Assembly (NCBI GenBank): GCA_028715705.1
Contig: JAQURJ010000007.1
Location: 1 to 43,609 of the forward strand
Length of the DNA stretch: 43,609 nucleotides
Origin: Phycisphaerae bacterium
GTDB taxonomy: Bacteria > Planctomycetota > Phycisphaerae > Sedimentisphaerales > Anaerobacaceae
Reading direction: 5' to 3'
Below the pieces are notes generated by a model that was not told the origin of the DNA, searched no databases, and saw only the letters and a program-made list of their open reading frames with translations. Position numbers and translations under genes: made by a program. Shown here in pieces: positions 17,211 through 25,601 of this stretch. Position 1 is the first letter of the stretch. Each line of letters begins with the position of its first letter.

Positions 17211-18207
17211 TATAAGGCTCGATCCAAATCTCCGCGTCAAAGCGGAGCATAATTAATTTGTCCATTATCTTTTCCGGCTCGATGTTAGGCTGCTGACAGG
17301 TTAATTCCTGCAATATCCACCTGGGGAAATTCGCACCCGCTCTTATCGAAAGCGGCACACCTCCGCCAAATCTTGGATTGACCTCAATAAACCGTATCTG
17401 CCCATCATCGCAGTTAAATAACTGTACGGTTATAACACCAGGTCCGGCACCAAGCTTTTCGACAACTCTTTTAACTTCGCCCTCTATTCTTTCATCTCGC
17501 ACCACTTGCCCTTTGCTGACTTCCCCTGCCCGCACCTCGATCCGCTTTCGGGGCACAACACAACGCACTCGCATCGCAAAATCAACATAAGTATCGCATG
17601 TAAATTCCGTTCCGCTTATATACTTTTGTACTATACAGTTCGGTATCCTTTTTGCGAAAAAGGCTAATTCTTCGCGGCTTTTAACTATTGCGTTATTTTT
17701 ACTGGCATGTCCGTCATAAGGCTTAAGAAACAATGGCCACCGAATATTTTCTTCCGCCATTACCGTTTCAGCATCAGTCGTATCACAATCGGCAAAACCA
17801 TTGCTTTTCAAAAACCCGCTCATTTTTCGTTTGTCCTGACAGGTTGCGATTACTTCAGAACTTGAAACGAGAACCGTGCATCCAGCATCTTCAAAAAGCT
17901 GTTTATTCTTTGACAATACTTCTAAATCGAGGTCGATAGTTGGAACTATCAGCTGTGCCTTCTTTTTACTTACAATATCCAACAGCCTCTCTATATACGT
18001 CTCGTTGCGGATTTTCGGTACAATAAAACCCTCGTCGCAAACATGCAGCGCGGGGTTTAGTTCTTCAAGTTCTGTCCCAAATATCTTTATCCCCAGCCCA
18101 AGTTCCTCACCGGCATCCCTGAAACTCTCAAGAAGTGACACCCGCCTGCCAACGCAGGTAAACAGTACGTTCAATTCACTTTTTATTTGTTCCTTATTCA
18201 TCTGCAA
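17194..18207 (-). CDS. ATP-grasp enzyme, carbamoyl-phosphate-synthase-like (glycan cluster type)
   Basis: The 337-residue protein has an N-terminal pre-ATP-grasp Rossmann-like part (LNVLFTCVGRRVSLLESF) and an ATP-grasp core. Core segments are CQDKRKMSGFLKSNGF, WPLFLKPYDGHASKN (nucleotide lysine), NCIVQKYISGTEFTCDTYVDF, and the metal-binding end QIRFIEVNPRFGGGVPLS (E and N of the grasp fold). This subgroup often sits in surface-polysaccharide loci and is thought to join a carboxylate and an amine, but the substrate is not readable here. A TTG at 18207 has AGGA at 5 bases. An ATG two codons in (18201) is the alternative. Overlaps the WecA-like gene by 17 bases, so the two are coupled. Confidence 0.85.
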   Translation of the reverse strand: MQMNKEQIKSELNVLFTCVGRRVSLLESFRDAGEELGLGIKIFGTELEELNPALHVCDEGFIVPKIRNETYIERLLDIVSKKKAQLIVPTIDLDLEVLSKNKQLFEDAGCTVLVSSSEVIATCQDKRKMSGFLKSNGFADCDTTDAETVMAEENIRWPLFLKPYDGHASKNNAIVKSREELAFFAKRIPNCIVQKYISGTEFTCDTYVDFAMRVRCVVPRKRIEVRAGEVSKGQVVRDERIEGEVKRVVEKLGAGPGVITVQLFNCDDGQIRFIEVNPRFGGGVPLSIRAGANFPRWILQELTCQQPNIEPEKIMDKLIMLRFDAEIWIEPYNAGNV

Positions 18208-18298
18208 GTTTTTCCTAAGCCCTTGAATAAAAGCAGGTTAATAGTATAATTTGCCGGCACTCCGGTCAATAAAATACTTGGCTGTCGGTTCAATTTCT

Positions 18299-18327
18299 TT
18301 GACATTTTCACTTTCTCTGTTTAAACT
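18299..18327 (+). promoter_or_regulatory. Putative promoter of the nucleotide-sugar operon
   Basis: TTGACA (18299-18304) is a perfect -35, followed after 17 bases by TAAACT (18322-18327). It lies in the divergent gap between the ATP-grasp gene and the dehydrogenase gene, 48 bases before the latter's start, which itself has a strong AAGGAG ribosome-binding site. Confidence 0.5.
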
Positions 18328-18374
18328 TACCCTTTTTATCGGATAATCGAAGACATCGTTTAAGGAGTATTCAG

Positions 18375-19688
18375 ATGGCCCTTTTGGAAAAAAAGATTGA
18401 TGACAAGTCTGTAGCTGTGGGAATCCTCGGTCTTGGTTACGTTGGCCTACCGCTTGTGAGGGAATTTACATCCGCTGGTGTAAATGTAGTCGGTTTTGAC
18501 ATAGACGACCAGAAGGTCAAAATCCTCAATTCCGGCAAAAGCATCATAAAACACGTTCCGCACGCTACCGTCAAAAAAATGGTCGATAGCGGTCTTTTTA
18601 AGGCTACGTCCGATATGTCGAGGATAAAAGCTGTCGATGCCGTCCTGGTATGTGTGCCGACACCCCTGACAGAAAACCGCGAACCGGATATGCAGTTCAT
18701 CGAAAAAAGCAGTGAAACCATCGCAAAATACATTCAGCCCAACCAGCTTATAAGCTTCGAAAGCACCACCTACCCCGGGACAACCCGCGAATTGGTCTTG
18801 CCTATCATCGAAAAAAGCGGATTAAAAGCCGGTAAGGATTTTTACCTTGCCTATTCACCGGAACGAGAAGACCCCGGCAATAAAAACTATACAACCAAAA
18901 CTATCCCAAAAGTCGTTGGCGGGCTGACCCCAACCTGTAAAAAACTGGCAACAAAACTATACAATCTTGCAATCGACAAGATGGTTCCGGTCAGCAGCCT
19001 CGAAGCCGCAGAAGCCGCAAAAATTGTCGAAAATGTCTATCGCTGCATAAATATCGCCATGGTCAACGAGCTGAAGATGGTGTTCGACAGAATGAATATA
19101 GACGTCTGGGAAGTCATCCGTGCCGCCTCTACCAAACCATTCGGATTCAATGCTTTCTATCCCGGCCCCGGCCTTGGCGGACACTGCATTCCTATCGACC
19201 CATTCTATCTGACGTGGAAAGCTCGCCAGTACGGAATGCCGACGCGCTTCATAGAACTGGCCGGTGAGATAAATACCAATATGCCCCACTATGTAGTTAA
19301 AAAGGCTATGGAAGCTCTCAATGACCGGAAGAAAGCCCTAAACGGTTCCAAAATCCTCGTACTCGGTCTGGCATATAAAAAGGATATCGACGACCTGCGA
19401 GAATCACCCTCTATTGAACTGATTGAGCTTCTCCGCGAAAAAGGCACTAAGGTCGATTACAATGACCCTTATATTCCAAAGACTCCCAAACAGCGTAAAC
19501 ACGAACTAAAAATGCAGAGCAAAAAGCTTTCCGTGGAAATGCTCAAAACTTATGATTTGGTTCTCATTGCCACCGATCACAGCGATTACGATTACGATTG
19601 GATCGTCGAGAACGCACAAATCGTAGTGGATACGCGAAACGCCACAGCCAATGTCAGCAAAAACAGAAACAAAATTGTCAAAGCCTAA
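18375..19688 (+). CDS. Nucleotide-sugar 6-dehydrogenase (UDP-GlcNAc/ManNAc type)
   Basis: This NAD-dependent enzyme oxidises C6 of a UDP-sugar to the uronic acid in two steps. The 437-residue product matches the WbpA/WecC group. The N-terminal Rossmann fold has GLGYVG (19-24). The central domain has SFESTTYPGTTRE and YSPEREDPGN. The catalytic cysteine is C271 in GGHCIPIDP. The C-terminal UDP-binding domain has LGLAYKKDIDDLRESPS. The YSPEREDPG and FYPGPGLGGHC segments favour UDP-N-acetylhexosamine over UDP-glucose, but that is a judgement by eye. It has an AAGGAG ribosome-binding site and is followed after 9 bases by the aminotransferase, which is the WbpA-WbpE arrangement. Confidence 0.92.
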   Translation: MALLEKKIDDKSVAVGILGLGYVGLPLVREFTSAGVNVVGFDIDDQKVKILNSGKSIIKHVPHATVKKMVDSGLFKATSDMSRIKAVDAVLVCVPTPLTENREPDMQFIEKSSETIAKYIQPNQLISFESTTYPGTTRELVLPIIEKSGLKAGKDFYLAYSPEREDPGNKNYTTKTIPKVVGGLTPTCKKLATKLYNLAIDKMVPVSSLEAAEAAKIVENVYRCINIAMVNELKMVFDRMNIDVWEVIRAASTKPFGFNAFYPGPGLGGHCIPIDPFYLTWKARQYGMPTRFIELAGEINTNMPHYVVKKAMEALNDRKKALNGSKILVLGLAYKKDIDDLRESPSIELIELLREKGTKVDYNDPYIPKTPKQRKHELKMQSKKLSVEMLKTYDLVLIATDHSDYDYDWIVENAQIVVDTRNATANVSKNRNKIVKA

Positions 19689-19697
19689 AAGGAAATA

Positions 19698-20804
19698 ATG
19701 AACGTACCGCTTCTTGACCTGAAACAACAATACCAACAAATAAAGGACGAAATTCTTCCGGCTATAAGTGCGGTCTGCGAATCGCAGATGCTCTGTCTCG
19801 GCCCTGCTGTAGCCGAATTTGAAAAAACGGTAGCCGATTACTGCGGCTGCAAGTGCGCTATAGGAGTATCATCCGGCTCTGATGCCCTGCTGATAAGTTT
19901 GATGGCGATTGACATTCAGCCTGGTGACGAAGTGATAACAACTCCGTTCACCTTTTTCGCCACAGCCGGAGCGGTAGCAAGACTTGGAGCCAAGCCGGTT
20001 TTTGTCGATATAGAACTTGATTTCTACAATATCGACCCTGCAAAAATAGAAGAAAAGATAACGAAAAAAACCAAGGCGATCATCCCCGTTCACCTCTATG
20101 GCCAGGTCGCACAGATGAAACCGATTATGCAGATTGCCAAAAAGCACAACCTCTTTGTAATCGAAGACGCCTGCCAAAGTATTGGAGCCTCGCAAGATGG
20201 CATTCAGGCCGGCAACTTCGGCAATACAGGCTGTTTTTCATTTTATCCGACCAAAAATCTCGGTGCGTTCGGCGATGGTGGGCTTGTAACTACAAATGAT
20301 GAAAAACTGGCCGAAAAAATTCGTACCCTCCGTGACCACGGCCAAAACCCTCGTTACTACTATAATATGATCGGCGGCAATTTCCGCCTCGATGGTATCC
20401 AGGGCGCGGTACTGAATGTCAAACTGAACCACCTAAATAAGTGGAACGAGAAAAGAAGACAAAATGCCGCATTGTATGACAGTCTGCTCACCGGCTGTCC
20501 GGCAAAAACGCCGAAAGTCGCCGAAGGCAATAAGCATATTTATCACCAATACACCATCGCCGCCCCAAAACGCGACCAGCTCCAGAAATTCCTCGCTGAT
20601 AACGGAATTTCTTCGGCTATATTTTATCCAAAACCGCTGCACATCCAGCAGTGTTTCAGCGATCTGGGCTATAAAGATGGTGACATGCCCATCGCCGAGA
20701 AAGCATGCGAAGAAGTTTTGTCTCTGCCGATTTTCCCTGAACTGACCGAAGAACAGATTAAATACACCGCCGCCAAAATTTGCGAATTTTACAGGTGCGG
20801 CTAA
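19698..20804 (+). CDS. DegT/DnrJ/EryC1/StrS sugar aminotransferase
   Basis: This PLP enzyme transfers an amino group to a keto-sugar nucleotide. The 368-residue product has the N-terminal VPLLDLKQQYQQIKDEI, the SSGSDALLISLMA substrate loop (about 59-70), VIEDACQSIGAS with D157 (pyridine-nitrogen Asp), and SFYPTKNLGAFGDGG with K186 as the internal aldimine lysine. It resembles WbpE-type enzymes, which act after a UDP-GlcNAcA dehydrogenase at C3 together with an oxidase (WbpB). No WbpB is present in the window, so it must be elsewhere or the pathway differs. It is 9 bases after the dehydrogenase, and its stop overlaps the next start as TAATG. Confidence 0.93.
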   Translation: MNVPLLDLKQQYQQIKDEILPAISAVCESQMLCLGPAVAEFEKTVADYCGCKCAIGVSSGSDALLISLMAIDIQPGDEVITTPFTFFATAGAVARLGAKPVFVDIELDFYNIDPAKIEEKITKKTKAIIPVHLYGQVAQMKPIMQIAKKHNLFVIEDACQSIGASQDGIQAGNFGNTGCFSFYPTKNLGAFGDGGLVTTNDEKLAEKIRTLRDHGQNPRYYYNMIGGNFRLDGIQGAVLNVKLNHLNKWNEKRRQNAALYDSLLTGCPAKTPKVAEGNKHIYHQYTIAAPKRDQLQKFLADNGISSAIFYPKPLHIQQCFSDLGYKDGDMPIAEKACEEVLSLPIFPELTEEQIKYTAAKICEFYRCG

Positions 20805-21358
20805 TGCTAAAGGAAAGTGACAATCCTCCTATTACCTGGCCTCCCGACAAAAGCATAAAAGATTTTGCCGGTATCTGGTGGGTCGTCCATACCAAAAGCC
20901 GCAACGAAAAGGCTCTCGCAAATGACCTTGCCGATAGAAACGTTCATTATTTCCTCCCTATGACGACAAAAATAAGCCGCAAATCGGGGCGTAAGATAAA
21001 ATCGCTGCTGCCGCTGTTTGGCGGCTACCTTTTCTTTTGCGGCAATGAAGACGACCGCCTTGCGGTACTGAAGACTAATCGCACTGCCGGTATAATCGAA
21101 GTAAAGAACCAGCCACGCCTGATTAACGAACTTGCCCAGATACAACAGGCGATTGTTTCCGGTGCGTCACTTGCCCCGCATAAATATATCGAAAAAGGCA
21201 AGCTGTGCCGTGTTACGTCCGGCCCGCTGGCGGATCTTAAGGGCATAGTCATCGAATCCCGCGACCAGACACGTCTTATCCTGCAAGTAGATATGCTCGG
21301 CCAGGCCGCCAGCGTTGAGATATCCACCGATATGATAGAAGTCATCGACGAGGACTGA
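20804..21358 (+). CDS. NusG-paralogue antiterminator (RfaH/UpxY-like)
   Basis: A specialised NusG protein of 184 residues. The NGN domain (about 20-120) starts GIWWVVHTKSRNEKALANDL and contains YFLPM, RKIKSLLPLFGGYLFF and the short acidic stretch NEDDRL. The C-terminal KOW domain (about 135-184) has GKLCRVTSGPLADLKGIVIE. Such paralogues (RfaH, LoaP, UpxY) bind paused RNA polymerase and let it read through long surface-polysaccharide operons. The start is the ATG in TAATG at 20804, coupled to the aminotransferase stop, with AGGTG upstream. A longer reading from 20780 would overlap without its own ribosome-binding site. Which operon it serves is inferred only: its own, or the glycan locus at 26-36 kb. 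Confidence 0.88.
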   Translation: MLKESDNPPITWPPDKSIKDFAGIWWVVHTKSRNEKALANDLADRNVHYFLPMTTKISRKSGRKIKSLLPLFGGYLFFCGNEDDRLAVLKTNRTAGIIEVKNQPRLINELAQIQQAIVSGASLAPHKYIEKGKLCRVTSGPLADLKGIVIESRDQTRLILQVDMLGQAASVEISTDMIEVIDED

Positions 21359-22057
21359 TCCAGGGACATCAGGAATTTCACAACGGAAGATGCAAGAGTT
21401 AAATTGAAAAGATTATACCCATAAATTCAAATGTTATGAGGTAGTAGGGATTGCGCGGGCTTTTTGGGGATCGCTTTTTGTTATTCATTTTTAGCGGTTA
21501 TGAGGGTCAATTATCGTGATTTAACCCCAGATTTCCCATTTAAATCCGTGCAAAAAAGTGCGATTTTGATAGTATAGGGCTTATGGATGCTGTTTACAAC
21601 AGTTTTTGTGTTCAGATTTGGAGAACCTGATGGGTGAAGCCGAAAAGGATGCTTTGCGAGTCAAATTTGACAACAAATTGAAGCTCGAATATAATATTGG
21701 CAACTTCCTGCGGCGGTTGGCACTGCCCAAGTCCATAAACGATTGGTCATTGCGTACCATGCGGGAAAAGCTCGTCAAGATCGGAGACAAGGTCGTCAGC
21801 CATGCCCGATATGTTACGTTTCAAATGGCTGAGGTGCTGGTGTCGAGAGCGCTGTTTTATGAAATCCTTGAAAGAATCAAACGCTTGAAGCCGGTGCTGA
21901 CTGGATAAATGATGCTAAAGAACACTGAAAAACTTGATTTTTCGAACGCCAGAGCAATCAGGGTCTGTCAAAAAGTGATGTCTGTAAGTGTTCGGATGTT
22001 TGAAAAGTCGTATGTTTACGGGATTTTTAGGAAAACCGGGCATGGAATGGAATTTTC
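21359..22057. other. Gene-poor stretch around an IS relic
   Basis: Apart from the transposase fragment at 21606-21908, I see no intact gene here. The 5' part (21359-21605) contains AT-rich sequence without a readable frame. The 3' part (21909-22057) has short fragments with no readable frame, up to the promoter of the copper genes. No clear terminal inverted repeats of the former insertion sequence could be found by eye. Confidence 0.5.
21606..21908 (+). pseudogene. IS1380-family transposase, C-terminal fragment
   Basis: The ~90 readable residues match the C-terminal end of IS1380-family DDE transposases: LRVKFDNKLKLEYNIGNFLRRLALPKSI, WSLRTMREKLVKIGDKVVSHARYVTFQMAEV and an ILERIKRL end. A full transposase is about 430-460 residues, so roughly the first 350 and all catalytic residues are missing. 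An internal ATG at 21630 with GGAGA before it could still be translated. It lies directly upstream of the copper cassette and marks a past insertion-sequence event at that boundary. Confidence 0.8.
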
Positions 22058-22085
22058 TTGACCCAGCCGGGGTGAATTTTATAAA
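22058..22085 (+). promoter_or_regulatory. Putative promoter of the copper cassette
   Basis: TTGACC (22058-22063) and TATAAA (22080-22085) with a 16-base spacer lie 26 bases before the channel gene start. The spacer begins with a short inverted element ACCC/GGGT. The spacer is too short for the 19-20-base MerR/CueR type, so I do not call it CueR-controlled. Confidence 0.45.
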
Positions 22086-22111
22086 GCTACCGATATCGTT
22101 AGGTGGAAAAT

Positions 22112-23542
22112 ATGTTTTTTAACCGTGTATTTGGGAAATGTCAGGCTATATATGTTTCTGTAGTTGTTTTGTTATTAGCAGGCTGCTCAACTTCGCCCCC
22201 AAACACGGGCTTGGAAAATGTTCAACGATATTCCAGCGAACGGACTATTCCCGAATATGTTCTTTACGAGGATCATCTTGAACAGACCATTAGTAACCTA
22301 ATGAAAGATGAATTAACAATAACGGAAGCCGTACAGATAGCATTGCTAAAAAATCCTTTTCTGCAAGCGAAACTGGAGGAACTAGATATTGTGTATGCAG
22401 ATATGGTTCAAGCCGGATTATTGAGCAATCCGGTATTTGCAGCCAGTGCAAGATTCCCCGATGGGCCGCCATCAGGAACAAACACCGAATTTTCTGTAAC
22501 TCAGAATTTTCTGGACATTCTTGTTCTGCCCCTGAAAAAGAAACTGGCAGGCATTCAGTATGAACAAACCCAACTGATTCTTGCTCAGGAGATTTTAAAG
22601 CTTGTAGCTGATGTTCGCAGGTCTTATTTTACTCTACAGGGTGCATATCATTATCTGAATCTTCAAAAAGAATTACTCAATGAAAGTGAGGCTTCGGTTG
22701 GATTGGCGGAAAAACAGTATGAAGCTGGCAATATCAATGAGCTTGAGCTTATATCTTTTCAAAAAGATTACCAAAAAGCGCAGATCTGTTTGATGAAAAC
22801 TCAAAGCCAGGTTTTTGAGCAGAGAAGCCAATTCTGCGGCCTTTTAGGATTAGACTGTCTGGAAACAGATTGGAAAATCCAACAGGAACTACCGGAATTG
22901 TTTGAAACAGGTTATACCCTTGAGCAGTTCAAGAATATGGCCGTTGCGAATCGTATCGATTTAAGTATCGCCCATAACGAAACGCAGATGATTCAAGAGG
23001 CGATCGCCATGACAAGACAGGGAGTGTTCGAAACTATCGAGGTGGGCGTCGATACCGAACGTGATACAGACCGTACGGTCCTTACCGGTCCGATCCTCAG
23101 TATAGGATTGCCAATCTTTGACCAAAAACAGGCTGCCATAGCACGTAAAGAGGCTCAACTAAAACAAAGCCAAAAACAGGCCCAGGCCATTGAGCAGTCT
23201 GTTCTTTTGGAAGTTTGGACAGCCTTTAATCAACTTGACTTAAAAACACAAATAGCAAAGCGTTATAAAGAGTCGGTTATTAGCTTGCAACAACGCACAA
23301 TGGAACTTTCAAAAAAGTACTACAACAATATGTTGATCGGTCCATACGCATTGCTTTCGGCCAAGCGTGAAGAAATAGAAACAAAATTAGAATACGCGGA
23401 TATCCAAACACAGTGCTGGTTAGCCTTTATCGACCTGGAAAATGCTGTTGGAAAAACACTTATTCAACAAGTTGTGCAGGATAAGCAGGATGCCCAAGAG
23501 CATCCTGCTATGCCAATACAAAACGAACATCATAACCATTAA
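22112..23542 (+). CDS. TolC/CusC-like outer-membrane efflux lipoprotein
   Basis: A ~476-residue outer-membrane factor of the type that pairs with RND metal pumps. It starts with a lipoprotein signal ending LLLAGC (lipidated Cys about residue 25). Two repeated OEP halves follow, each rich in long helices: LTITEAVQIALLKNPFLQAKLEELDIVYADMVQAGLLSNP in the first, and RIDLSIAHNETQMIQEAIAMTRQGVF then the KEAQLKQSQKQAQAIEQSVLLEVWTAF helices in the second. The C-terminus is His-rich (NEHHNH). The ATG at 22112 has AGGTGG at 5 bases. An upstream in-frame GTG (22103) is less likely. No CusA/CusB partner is in the window. It is followed after 22 bases by the multicopper oxidase. Confidence 0.88.
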   Translation: MFFNRVFGKCQAIYVSVVVLLLAGCSTSPPNTGLENVQRYSSERTIPEYVLYEDHLEQTISNLMKDELTITEAVQIALLKNPFLQAKLEELDIVYADMVQAGLLSNPVFAASARFPDGPPSGTNTEFSVTQNFLDILVLPLKKKLAGIQYEQTQLILAQEILKLVADVRRSYFTLQGAYHYLNLQKELLNESEASVGLAEKQYEAGNINELELISFQKDYQKAQICLMKTQSQVFEQRSQFCGLLGLDCLETDWKIQQELPELFETGYTLEQFKNMAVANRIDLSIAHNETQMIQEAIAMTRQGVFETIEVGVDTERDTDRTVLTGPILSIGLPIFDQKQAAIARKEAQLKQSQKQAQAIEQSVLLEVWTAFNQLDLKTQIAKRYKESVISLQQRTMELSKKYYNNMLIGPYALLSAKREEIETKLEYADIQTQCWLAFIDLENAVGKTLIQQVVQDKQDAQEHPAMPIQNEHHNH

Positions 23543-23564
23543 TCTATACGGGGAGATACCGAAT

Positions 23565-24908
23565 ATGGCCGGAAAGATAGAAAAAATTGCGATATCGTTA
23601 TTTATCATTTTTGGTATAGCAAACACTCAAACCGCTGCAAGTCAAATCAATGAAGGCAGTTTTGCTGCAATAGTAACTCCTAATGGCAGTACATTGCCAT
23701 GGCAGATGCAGGATGATGTCAAGGTCTTTCATCTTATAGCGGAACCTGTAAAACAGGAGTTTGCACCGGGATTGCTCATAAACTGCTGGGGCTACAACGG
23801 TCAGACTCCGGGACCGACCATCGAAGCTATTGAAGGAGACAGAGTTCGAATTCTGGTAACCAATAATTTACCTGCTCCGACTGCTGTACACTGGCATGGC
23901 TTATTTTTGCCAAACGGCATGGACGGTGTAGCAGGTCTGACACAAAAATGGATTCAGCCAGGCCAGACTTTTACCTACGAATTTACTCTGCGCCAGCATG
24001 GTACTTTTATGTACCACCCGCATGCCGATGAAATGACACAAATGGCAATGGGACTTATGGGGTTTTTCATTGTTCACCCCAAAAATCCCGAGAAGCCTAA
24101 AATCGACAGGGATTTTGCAATATTTCTGCATGAATGGCGAATCAAGCCTGGTACCGCAACTCCCGATCCTGCGGAAATGACAGAATTCAATTATTTCACG
24201 TTCAACGGGAAGGTTTTTCCAGCAACCGACCCTCTGGTTATAAAAAAAGGTCAAAGAGTCAGAATTCGTCTGGCAAATCTCAGCATGGACAATCATCCTA
24301 TTCATATACACGGTTATTCTTTTAATGTTACCGGCACCGACGGCGGAAGAATTCCAACAACCGCCCAATGGCCTATGACAACCATTGATGTGCCTCCCGG
24401 CTCAACACGGGATATTGAGTTTATTGCCAATGAACCCGGCGATTGGCCTTTTCACTGCCACAAAACACATCATACGATGATTGGAATGGAGCACGGCCTT
24501 CCTAATATGATAGGGGTGGACCAAAAACCGGTTCTTGATGAAATTCGCGATACCATACCAGAGTATGTACCGATGGGGCAATCCGGTATGGCTGGAATGC
24601 ATCATCATGGTCAAGGTGTTAAAAACTATATAGGTATGGGCAGCATGGATGGCCCGTTTGGTGAGATTGAAATGGGCGGCATGTTCACAGTAATAAAGGT
24701 AAGAGAAAACATCACAACTTATGAAGACTCCGGCTGGTTTTCTCACCCAGAAGGAACTATTGCGGATGAAGCGGAAAAGAAACCTGTAAAAGAAGATGAA
24801 GCCAAAACATTTTATTCATGTCATATGCACCCTGAAGTTGTTCAGGACCATCCAGGCAGATGTCCTAAATGCGGTATGGACCTTGTAATAAATGGTACAA
24901 AAAACTAA
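23565..24908 (+). CDS. Multicopper oxidase fused to a heavy-metal-binding tail
   Basis: A 447-residue exported copper oxidase, probably detoxifying Cu(I). After a signal-like start (1-25), all four copper boxes are present: HWHG (H109, H111), HPH (H151, H153), HPIHIHG (H244, H247, H249) and HCHKTHHTMIGM (H297, C298, H299, H303, M308), the last giving the type-1 Cys-His-Met set. Residues 337-373 are rich in Met and His (PMGQSGMAGMHHHG and on). Residues 417-441 form a separate heavy-metal-binding domain (YSCHMHPEVVQDHPG, then CPKCGMDLV) of the kind found on CusB and P-type ATPases. The start is ATG 23565 behind GGGGAG. It forms an operon with the CusC-like gene. Confidence 0.93.
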   Translation: MAGKIEKIAISLFIIFGIANTQTAASQINEGSFAAIVTPNGSTLPWQMQDDVKVFHLIAEPVKQEFAPGLLINCWGYNGQTPGPTIEAIEGDRVRILVTNNLPAPTAVHWHGLFLPNGMDGVAGLTQKWIQPGQTFTYEFTLRQHGTFMYHPHADEMTQMAMGLMGFFIVHPKNPEKPKIDRDFAIFLHEWRIKPGTATPDPAEMTEFNYFTFNGKVFPATDPLVIKKGQRVRIRLANLSMDNHPIHIHGYSFNVTGTDGGRIPTTAQWPMTTIDVPPGSTRDIEFIANEPGDWPFHCHKTHHTMIGMEHGLPNMIGVDQKPVLDEIRDTIPEYVPMGQSGMAGMHHHGQGVKNYIGMGSMDGPFGEIEMGGMFTVIKVRENITTYEDSGWFSHPEGTIADEAEKKPVKEDEAKTFYSCHMHPEVVQDHPGRCPKCGMDLVINGTKN

Positions 24909-25069
24909 AATGGATTTTTCGATACTCATAGGAGCGATATTCATTAACATTAATTTTCTTGCAATATCAACCGCCAGAATATAGAGTAGACAAAGTTTAT
25001 CGAAATGTGGTTTTTCGATATGTCCGTCTTTACCCCAGCAAGAGTTGGGTTTGTTGTAAAGATTATTGG

Positions 25070-25143
25070 GGGCGGTTAGCTCAGTTGGCTAGAGCGCCTG
25101 CCTTACAAGCAGGATGTCGTAGGTTCGAGTCCTATACTGCCCA
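25070..25143 (+). tRNA. tRNA-Val, anticodon TAC
   Basis: A full cloverleaf can be folded: acceptor GGGCGGT/ACTGCCC with one G-U pair, D-arm GCTC/GAGC, anticodon stem CCTGC/GCAGG with loop CTTACAA (anticodon TAC), and T-loop TTCGAGT. The discriminator is A and CCA is not encoded. It is followed by a strong terminator. Integrase debris lies downstream, as is common beside tRNA integration sites. Confidence 0.95.
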
Positions 25144-25151
25144 TTACTGTA

Positions 25152-25190
25152 AACCCTTGTAAATAAAGAGATTACAAGGGTTTTTTGTTT
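25152..25190 (+). terminator. Intrinsic terminator after tRNA-Val
   Basis: An 11-bp perfect stem AACCCTTGTAA/TTACAAGGGTT (25152-25162 with 25172-25182) has a 9-base A-rich loop, then a T-rich run (TTTTGTTTT). Confidence 0.9.
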
Positions 25191-25472
25191 TGAGCCTACC
25201 CCAAAATACCCTCGAATTTGCCTTTTGGCGTGTCCCTTAAACCAGTTCTGAACTTGTAGCCAGTTTGTGGCAAGTGTGTTTTGAGTTGAAGGTCGCGGTA
25301 AGATCGTTTGCCTGAAGTTTGAAATACTGATACTTAAGGTATATTAGATGAGATGTAATATGTAATAGCTAAGACGGCTTGTTAAAAAACTCGGTTTTTT
25401 ACAAGTCTTTTAAAGGTTTAAACGCTGTATGGAATGTTAGCTGCTGGTAATTTATCCCAAATAGCGGCAATT
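25191..25472. other. Gene-free decayed sequence between tRNA-Val and small basic gene
   Basis: No intact gene is seen. The tail of the small basic gene probably once extended to 25418. A hairpin at 25378-25405 lies just past that point. Confidence 0.5.
25378..25405. terminator. Hairpin, possible minus-strand terminator of the small basic gene
   Basis: The strand reads CTTGTTAAAAAAC, a TCG-type loop, then GTTTTTTACAAG: a 12-bp stem with one bulged T. It lies beyond the (frame-corrected) end of the small basic gene. It is AT-rich, so its strength as a terminator is uncertain. Confidence 0.4.
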
Positions 25473-25601
25473 TCAGCCAAGTTGGGGGGCAATTGCTGCG
25501 GCTTTGCGTGCACGCTCTCTTGACTTACGATGGGCATTGGCCGCACGCGTTTTAAGTTGTTTTTCTCGTCTTTTATCGAGTTTATTTCTACGTCTTCCCA
25601 T
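25473..25601 (-). CDS. Small very basic protein (42 aa), probably frameshifted
   Basis: ATG 25601 has a strong AAGGAA ribosome-binding site and opens a 42-residue, Arg/Lys-rich helical peptide (MGRRRNKLDKRREKQLKTRA and on, ending IAPQLG). I recognise no family. The last codons cross a run of six C on the coding strand. Removing one C joins the frame to a further ~20 codons that continue the helix (NLAEIAAIWDKLPAANI) up to a stop at 25418, which suggests the original gene was about 63 codons. It sits with an integrase fragment between two tRNA genes, so it may belong to a former integrated element. A DNA- or RNA-binding role is only inferred from charge. Confidence 0.6.
   Translation of the reverse strand: MGRRRNKLDKRREKQLKTRAANAHRKSRERARKAAAIAPQLG

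Noticed and set aside
22058-22085. CueR/MerR-type promoter before the copper genes
   Set aside because: The spacer is 16 bases, not 19-20, and the inverted element is short. An ordinary sigma-70 promoter fits better.
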